64,000 nt of DNA, taken from contig NZ_CP091792.1 in the NCBI RefSeq assembly GCF_022024115.1, positions 2,046,001 to 2,110,000 of the forward strand, given 5' to 3'. Positions 58,692 to 64,000 of the stretch are shown here, one piece after another (position 1 is the first letter of the stretch; the number at the start of each line of letters is the position of its first letter). The position numbers and the translations under genes are program-made. The notes beneath the pieces were generated by a model. That model saw only the letters and a program-made list of their open reading frames with translations, searched no databases and had not been told where the DNA came from. Source of the stretch: Prevotella communis. GTDB taxonomy: Bacteria > Bacteroidota > Bacteroidia > Bacteroidales > Bacteroidaceae.

Positions 58692-59956
58692 ATACAATAA
58701 GCATGAAAGCATTCACAATTATCATCGCAACAATAGCAAGCCTTCTGTTTACCGCCTGCCAGGAGAATTACGAACATAAGACGGTGGTTTGCATTCCTGT
58801 CTATGGTCAGAGTCTGGCATTAGGCGAGGAGGCTGAACGCATGACGGATTTCGATTCTTTGGCTGCCTATGCTGATGGTCGCATTGTAACAGAGAATTTG
58901 GACCATCATTTCGGATACTTTGATAACGACCATAAAAAACAATGGTTCAAGAAGGCAATAGGTTATAAGAAACGTGCCTATGAGCTATCTGTATATAAAA
59001 TGGCACAGATATTGGCAGATCAATTTGGAAAAGACACCCTGATTTGTATTTTCCCTGGTGGACAAGGAGCCACAGCCATTGCTAACCTAAGCAAAGGAAC
59101 TTTACCCTATCAGAGATTTATTGAAAACATACAAACGGCATTCGAGACATCTCAAGAGCGAGGATGGGATTTTTTCATTCCAGCAATCTGCTGGATGCAA
59201 GGAGAGTCTGACATCGTGGACTATCCCAATACTGTATATCAAAACATGTTGACTCAAATCTGGAAAGACATGAATGATGATATCCTGCGGATAACCCAAC
59301 AAAAGGACAGCATTCCTTTCATTTGCTATCAGTCCAATTCCTTAGGAAGAGCCATAAATTTTAAAGCAGACACATTTCTATGTAAGGAAACAGAAGTTCC
59401 TCAGACCTTTGTGGAACTGCTACTTGACAATCCTCATTTCTGGGCGAGTGGACCTACTTATCCATATGCTTGTGTCAACGAGAAGATACATATTGATGCA
59501 AAAGGCCAACAAAGCATCGGTGCACTTGCGGCAGAAACAGCGTTCAAACTCATCAAAGGCGAGAACCGTTTCCGTGGACTAATTCCCCTACGGTCCACAA
59601 TCTGTGACAACGTCGTCAAGATTGCATTTAATGTACCTAACCCTCCCCTTACACTCGATACTATCCAAGTAAGTAAAGCACGCCTTTATGGCTTTAGCGT
59701 AATCAATGATAAGAATAAAGACATTGCTCAGTCCATTGACATTGATAATAATTCCGTGATAATTCTCTGTTCAGAATCACCGATAGGCTGCCGAATTCGT
59801 TATGCTGTAAATGGTGACTATATGAAGAGTGGCAATCTTCATGGTCCACGTGGAAATCTTCGTGACTCCAACAATCATTGGTGTTATCAATTCGATCTCC
59901 CAAGCATCAAGATTCCATTATCAGATGAATCTGAGTCTAAAGAACTATCAAAATAA
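58688..59956 (+). CDS. SGNH-type acetylesterase lipoprotein
   Basis: The 422-residue protein has a lipoprotein signal (LLFTAC) and a sialate O-acetylesterase-like SGNH domain. Block I is VYGQSLA with the catalytic serine, GGQGATAI and AICWMQGESD follow, and EKIHIDAKGQ carries the Asp/His region. A C-terminal beta domain follows. It may remove acetyl groups from, or transfer them to, the polysaccharide at the periplasmic face. It is flanked by the fucosyltransferase and by acyltransferases. Confidence 0.82.
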   Translation: MNTISMKAFTIIIATIASLLFTACQENYEHKTVVCIPVYGQSLALGEEAERMTDFDSLAAYADGRIVTENLDHHFGYFDNDHKKQWFKKAIGYKKRAYELSVYKMAQILADQFGKDTLICIFPGGQGATAIANLSKGTLPYQRFIENIQTAFETSQERGWDFFIPAICWMQGESDIVDYPNTVYQNMLTQIWKDMNDDILRITQQKDSIPFICYQSNSLGRAINFKADTFLCKETEVPQTFVELLLDNPHFWASGPTYPYACVNEKIHIDAKGQQSIGALAAETAFKLIKGENRFRGLIPLRSTICDNVVKIAFNVPNPPLTLDTIQVSKARLYGFSVINDKNKDIAQSIDIDNNSVIILCSESPIGCRIRYAVNGDYMKSGNLHGPRGNLRDSNNHWCYQFDLPSIKIPLSDESESKELSK

Positions 59957-59968
59957 GAAAACAAAAAA

Positions 59969-60967
59969 ATGAAACAAAGGGTTTGGTATTTTGATATTCT
60001 CAATGTGGTAGCATGCATCTGCGTAGTATGCTTGCATTGTAATGGCTTTGTGCATTCTTTCATAAAGGATAGCTGGTGGTGGCTAAGGGTACTTGTCGAG
60101 GTGGTTTGTTTCTTTGCTGTTCCAGTATTTTTCATGCTTTCAGGAGCAACTCTTCTGAACTACCGAAAAAAGTACACAACGACTACATTCTTCAAAAAAC
60201 GTTTTACCCGCACTTTCATCCCCTTCATATTTTGGAGTATATTCTTCTATTCATTATACATCTCTTGCCATGGGACCGACCTTCTTTCATGGAGAGAGGT
60301 TTTGAAAAATATCTGTACAGGCAAGATACCATTAACCAACTATTGGTTTTTTATCGACCTTTTCCTAATCTATGCTTTCATGCCATTCCTTTCAATTCTG
60401 AAGCAAGCCATGTCCATGAAACAAATCATGTATCTATGCCTGCTGTTAGGTCTGTTTCAAACGGTTATTCCAACAGTATTCTACTTCACAAATATACAAG
60501 TAGACATATCATTCCCTATTGGAGGGTATGCTATATACGTATTTGTTGGTTACTATCTTAGTCATTCAACAATCGAGACAGACGACCTATGGATGACACT
60601 GTTAGGGGCTATAGCTCTCGTCTCTCTGACAGGACGCTATGTGCTAGTCTATTTTTCTGAGTCAGAGAATCCAGCCTTATTCTCATATCTCGGCCCTTAT
60701 GCCATTTTTCCTGCCATCTTTATCTTCCTTCTTTTCAAGAGGCTGTTTACAATAAATGAAAAGAATCATCGCATTTGTACCTTTCTTTCCTCGAAAAGTT
60801 TAGGAGTGTATCTAATCCATACGTTTCTTATCTCAATTATTGGAAAAGTAATCAATAGAGAGGAGGTGGTATTTATACCCATATCTATCATCATTGTATA
60901 TCTTTCATCAGTACTTCTTGTGTACCTTCTGCAGAAGAATAAATATCTCAAATATTTAGTACCCTAA
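59969..60967 (+). CDS. Acyltransferase-3 family membrane protein
   Basis: The 332-residue protein has about ten membrane segments with VACICVVCLHCNGFVHSF (the His of the family active site) and AVPVFFMLSGATLLNY, and FFKKRFTRTFIPFIFWSI. It is the O-acetyl- or succinyltransferase type. It lies 12 bp after the esterase and 12 bp before a second family member. Confidence 0.88.
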   Translation: MKQRVWYFDILNVVACICVVCLHCNGFVHSFIKDSWWWLRVLVEVVCFFAVPVFFMLSGATLLNYRKKYTTTTFFKKRFTRTFIPFIFWSIFFYSLYISCHGTDLLSWREVLKNICTGKIPLTNYWFFIDLFLIYAFMPFLSILKQAMSMKQIMYLCLLLGLFQTVIPTVFYFTNIQVDISFPIGGYAIYVFVGYYLSHSTIETDDLWMTLLGAIALVSLTGRYVLVYFSESENPALFSYLGPYAIFPAIFIFLLFKRLFTINEKNHRICTFLSSKSLGVYLIHTFLISIIGKVINREEVVFIPISIIIVYLSSVLLVYLLQKNKYLKYLVP

Positions 60968-60979
60968 TCTACAATAGTC

Positions 60980-61951
60980 ATGAACATCATTCGTTTTGAA
61001 TATAAAGATATCTCAACCTATCGCTCTGAACTGATGGGATGGGCCATCATTTGGATTATGATGCTACATTTCACTTTTACCCAAATCACGCCATTGGGTT
61101 TTGTAGCACAATATGGATTTGCGGGTGTAGACATCTTTATGTTGGTATCTGGCTTTGGCCTGTTTTTCTCTCTTGACAAAAATCCAAACATAAGCCAATA
61201 TTACCAACGACGCATTTTGCGCATTTTCCCGACCTATTTCTTTTTAGGAATCTTTGCTAGTCTGATTGTTTTCCATGATAGTATTTTAACCTATCTAATC
61301 CGCTATACCACTATTGGGTTTTGGACTGGTATCCCCTATTGGGAATGGTATATTCCAACTATCATATCCTTCTACCTCATAGCCCCATTTATCAAGTTAC
61401 TGATAGACAAAAGAAAGCACATTACACTCTCAACGATACTGACCATCATCTTACTTAGTGCCTTTTATGTTGTAGCAAAAGACATCTTTGAAGCCAAGGA
61501 TCCTCATTTTTTCATGCTATATCGTTTTCCCGCTTTTGTTTTTGGAATGTTATGTGCATATTGGATGAAAAATGAAGCCTCAAAAATGTATTACTATAGC
61601 ATCCTTGCAATTGGTATTCCGTGTTTTGTGTTCTTATTTCCTCATCATCATGAGATATACAACTATAAGTATTTCTCTCTATTATTTTTATTACCAGTCT
61701 TTGCCTTCATTTTCATTTTCATTTCAAAATGCATCAAGAAGATTAATCCTATCATCTCTCATATAGGAAAAGCAAGTCTAGAAGTTTACCTTATTCAATG
61801 TATCTTCTTTAACTTGATTATAGACGGAAGATTTATCGTTCCCTCTGCATGGCACGACACCATCACATTCGCACTCATACTTGTCTCATCAATATTGGGC
61901 ATACTGACCCATTGGCTCATTAACCGACTCACTAATAGATTTTTCTCGTAA
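60980..61951 (+). CDS. Acyltransferase-3 family membrane protein
   Basis: The 323-residue protein has about nine membrane segments. The N-terminal motif is ELMGWAIIWIMMLHFTFTQI, followed by GFAGVDIFMLVSGFGLFFSL and YYQRRILRIFPTYFFLG. It is a different branch from its upstream neighbour. The 3' end overlaps the opposite SGNH hydrolase gene by 63 bp, both frames being open. Confidence 0.88.
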   Translation: MNIIRFEYKDISTYRSELMGWAIIWIMMLHFTFTQITPLGFVAQYGFAGVDIFMLVSGFGLFFSLDKNPNISQYYQRRILRIFPTYFFLGIFASLIVFHDSILTYLIRYTTIGFWTGIPYWEWYIPTIISFYLIAPFIKLLIDKRKHITLSTILTIILLSAFYVVAKDIFEAKDPHFFMLYRFPAFVFGMLCAYWMKNEASKMYYYSILAIGIPCFVFLFPHHHEIYNYKYFSLLFLLPVFAFIFIFISKCIKKINPIISHIGKASLEVYLIQCIFFNLIIDGRFIVPSAWHDTITFALILVSSILGILTHWLINRLTNRFFS

Positions 61952-62749
61952 ATCATTGGCAATAGCCGTAGCTATCCCCGTATCAAGAAGTTCATAGCCC
62001 TGGTGATTAAGATGAATGCCATCGTTAAGGAAGAAAGACCAATTCATTTCAGCGCTGTCACCGTACCAATCCCTCAGAGAAACAATCAAGACCTTATCTC
62101 TAAGGCCATTTTCATCAAGCATAGCAAAAAGAGCTTCACGGTATTCTGGATAATTATACATACCGCTATGAGTCATAGTAGATCGTAAAAAATCTACGAA
62201 CGAGTCTTTAGTGTTTTTTCCTTTATATAGTCCTTTAATGTCAACATTTGGTATTTCTATGACTACAGGGCAAACACCATTGAACAAAAGAAAATTTATT
62301 ATTTTGAGATAGTGGGCACAAAACTGTTCTGTACCCCAATTAGCAGCAGCATCGTTAATCCCAGCAGAGATGATGCAATAATCAGCACCAGACAAGAACA
62401 ACTTTTTGGTACCATCACCTTCAGATTGGAACAACAATTGATATATCCCTTTGCTTTTTTCTCCACCTCTTCCTTTTGACTTTACTGCAACCGGCTTGGT
62501 TACACGTTCTTCCAGCCTTTCCTGAAGAAAAGAATCCATCTGCATCCAAGAATGATTGGCTGCCCAACTGTCACCTATTATCAATACACGAATCGTGTCA
62601 TCATCAACCTTGTCTATTTTATAGATTTCACAAGTTGAAGCAATACTCCACATATGCTTCCAATTACAATAATAATAGTAATAAGCCCCAACAAGCATGG
62701 TCATTATCAGAACAACCAAAACACCTAATATCAAAAAAGAACGTTTCAT
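61889..62749 (-). CDS. SGNH/GDSL hydrolase with N-terminal membrane anchor
   Basis: The 286-residue protein has a single N-terminal hydrophobic helix (about 5-25, ILGVLVVLIMTMLVGAYYYY) and then an SGNH domain: block I LIIGDSWAANH (Ser), block III ISAGINDAA and block V FFLNDGIHLNHQG (Asp/His). It should be an extracytoplasmic esterase or acyltransferase partner. The opposite acyltransferase-3 gene next to it is a natural partner. The two 3' ends overlap by 63 bp. Confidence 0.88.
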   Translation of the reverse strand: MKRSFLILGVLVVLIMTMLVGAYYYYYCNWKHMWSIASTCEIYKIDKVDDDTIRVLIIGDSWAANHSWMQMDSFLQERLEERVTKPVAVKSKGRGGEKSKGIYQLLFQSEGDGTKKLFLSGADYCIISAGINDAAANWGTEQFCAHYLKIINFLLFNGVCPVVIEIPNVDIKGLYKGKNTKDSFVDFLRSTMTHSGMYNYPEYREALFAMLDENGLRDKVLIVSLRDWYGDSAEMNWSFFLNDGIHLNHQGYELLDTGIATAIANDLREKSISESVNEPMGQYAQY

Positions 62750-62800
62750 ATCAGAACAACTACTATCATCATTAGACTAAACACACCATACACAGTTCGT

Positions 62801-62808
62801 GCAAAAAT
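62801..62808 (-). promoter_or_regulatory. -7 element of the SGNH gene
   Basis: The minus strand reads TATTTTTG, 51 bp before the start at 62749. Confidence 0.5.
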
Positions 62809-62884
62809 ACGAACTTTCAATAAATTCTCCAAAAGAAGTTGCAATTTATTTTTCAAAAGCGTTGGCAACATCCGTTTTTCTTAT

Positions 62885-62892
62885 TATCTTTG
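62885..62892 (+). promoter_or_regulatory. -7 element of glf
   Basis: TATCTTTG lies 17 bp before the glf ATG at 62910. A TTG (62862-62864) is close to the -33 position. Confidence 0.65.
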
Positions 62893-62909
62893 CACAAAAT
62901 AAGCCAATT

Positions 62910-64000
62910 ATGAACAACAAGAAAGACTACGACCTACTCATTGTTGGTGCCGGCATCTATGGTGCTACCGCAGCTTATAAAGCCAAGCAAGAGGGCAAGC
63001 GCTGTCTTGTCATTGATATCCGTCCGCACCTTGGAGGCAACATCTATTGCGAAAACGTTGAAGGCATCAATGTACATAAATATGGTGCTCATATTTTCCA
63101 CACAAGCAACAAGCGCGTGTGGGAATTTGCGAATGGCATCGTAGAGTTCAATCGCTACACGAACTCCCCCATTGCCAACTATCAAGGTAAACAGTATAAC
63201 TTGCCGTTCAATATGAATACGTTCTACCAGATGTGGGGCGTTCTGACCCCTGAAGAAGCTCGTCAAAAGATTGACGAGCAACGTCAGGAGGCACTGACAA
63301 GGATGCGAAACGATGGAATTACGGAACCAAGGAATTTGGAGGAGCAAGCCCTATTATTAATTGGCAAGGATATTTATGAAACATTGATAAAGGGATATAC
63401 AGAAAAACAATGGGGGCGCAAATGTACAGACCTGCCTGCTTTTATCATCAAGCGTCTGCCCGTTCGTTTTGTTCATGACAACAACTACTTCAGTGATCGA
63501 TACCAGGGGATTCCCATTGGGGGATATAACAAACTCATAGATGGATTACTTGATGGTATTGAAACACATGTCAACACGAATTTCTTTGAAGATCGACAGC
63601 ATTGGGAAAATATTGCGGACCACATTCTCTACACTGGCAAGATAGATGAATTCTTTGACTATCGCTTCGGGCAATTGGAATGGCGCAGTGTTCGATTTGA
63701 GCAAGAGACACTCGACATGCCCAATTACCAAGGAAACGCCGTTATGAACTTCACTGACGCCAACGTTCCCTATACCCGCATTATTGAACATAAACATTTC
63801 GAGATGTTTGGAGATGAGGTTTACCAGTGCCCCAAGACCGTCATTTCCTGGGAATACTCTTCAGAATGGCATCCTGGCATAGAACCTTTCTATACCGTTA
63901 ACGATGAACGAAACAACCAACTTTATACGAAATACAAGGAACTTGCTGATCAAGAGCCACATGTCACCTTTGGAGGACGATTGGCGGAATACAAGTACTA
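62910..64000 (+). CDS. glf: UDP-galactopyranose mutase (3' partial)
   Basis: Glf converts UDP-galactopyranose to UDP-galactofuranose using FAD. About 363 codons are visible; the frame runs off the window end and the usual length is ~370-390. It shows the FAD-binding DYDLLIVGAGIYGATAAYKA, the HLGGNIY and GAHIFHT motifs, KGYTEKQWGRKCTDLP and YQGIPIGGYNKLIDGLL. It suggests a galactofuranose residue in the polysaccharide and lies at the edge of the polysaccharide locus with its own promoter. Confidence 0.95.
   Translation, partial: MNNKKDYDLLIVGAGIYGATAAYKAKQEGKRCLVIDIRPHLGGNIYCENVEGINVHKYGAHIFHTSNKRVWEFANGIVEFNRYTNSPIANYQGKQYNLPFNMNTFYQMWGVLTPEEARQKIDEQRQEALTRMRNDGITEPRNLEEQALLLIGKDIYETLIKGYTEKQWGRKCTDLPAFIIKRLPVRFVHDNNYFSDRYQGIPIGGYNKLIDGLLDGIETHVNTNFFEDRQHWENIADHILYTGKIDEFFDYRFGQLEWRSVRFEQETLDMPNYQGNAVMNFTDANVPYTRIIEHKHFEMFGDEVYQCPKTVISWEYSSEWHPGIEPFYTVNDERNNQLYTKYKELADQEPHVTFGGRLAEYKY

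Overview
This window reads as chromosomal DNA of a Bacteroidales bacterium, most likely Prevotellaceae (Prevotella/Segatella-like, gut or rumen). The basis is threefold: many genes are preceded by the Bacteroidetes -7 element TAnnTTTG, several with TTTG about 20 bp upstream; Shine-Dalgarno sites are scarce; and the gene content is typical of the group (Rnf genes, the HU-like plus 'smalltalk' pair, an LruC-domain lipoprotein, GH28/GH105 pectin enzymes, a CCDC81-like HU-SPOR protein, GumC-like chain-length proteins). By eye the first ~13 kb is clearly richer in G+C than the polysaccharide region after ~43 kb. I saw no tRNA, rRNA, CRISPR array or intact insertion sequence.

Layout. 1-2.3 kb: the end of the rnf operon (rnfE partial, rnfA) and galE. 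2.3-5.5 kb: a cupin lipoprotein, a RAYT-like Y1 transposase with an extra C-terminal Rossmann-like domain and its own REP-like palindrome, then a 633-bp gene-free stretch with inverted GGGAC arrays around a perfect 38-bp AT palindrome, then an HU-like gene with a long leader and a 32-residue smalltalk protein. 5.6-10.5 kb: a triple-domain pectinase (GH28-GH105-third domain). 10.5-23.4 kb: a TRIC-type channel, a hybrid ligand-binding sensor kinase, rarA, an unknown acidic protein, the operon nitroreductase-DUF2520-kdsC-maf, a FemAB/GNAT-like protein, a TonB-dependent receptor and an LruC lipoprotein. 23.4-26.1 kb: a methylmalonyl-CoA module (epimerase, carboxyltransferase, small protein, biotin carrier) that lacks the membrane beta subunit. 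26.2-39.6 kb: the minus-strand group MORN-yhcH-glgB-membrane protein, then kdsB, a DnaJ-like protein, a 5'-nucleotidase with nudC, rfbC-ugd-lipoprotein, an HU-SPOR protein with an FHA protein, and xylB on the far side.

41.2-64 kb is a surface polysaccharide locus. It opens with a stand-alone receiver protein and a priming sugar transferase that carries a degenerate receiver domain. It continues with a small TolC-like protein, a Wzz/BY-kinase-like protein, a Wzy-like polymerase, three glycosyltransferases, a Wzm/Wzt exporter with a C-terminal extension on Wzt, an unknown protein, three more GT2 enzymes, a GT11-like fucosyltransferase, three acyltransferase-3 membrane proteins, two SGNH-type esterases and glf (UDP-galactopyranose mutase, cut by the window end). 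The upstream rfbC, ugd, galE and glf supply deoxysugar, UDP-glucuronate, UDP-galactose and UDP-galactofuranose precursors, and kdsB/kdsC supply Kdo. Having both a Wzy-like polymerase and an ABC exporter in one run is unusual.

The main unexplained structure is a scatter of short tandem repeats with 7- or 8-bp units. Heptamer arrays lie inside coding sequences of nudC and two glycosyltransferase genes, where a one-unit change would shift the reading frame. This suggests slipped-strand variation of the surface polysaccharide. The other standout is the RAYT/REP and GGGAC-palindrome region at 2.9-4.4 kb.
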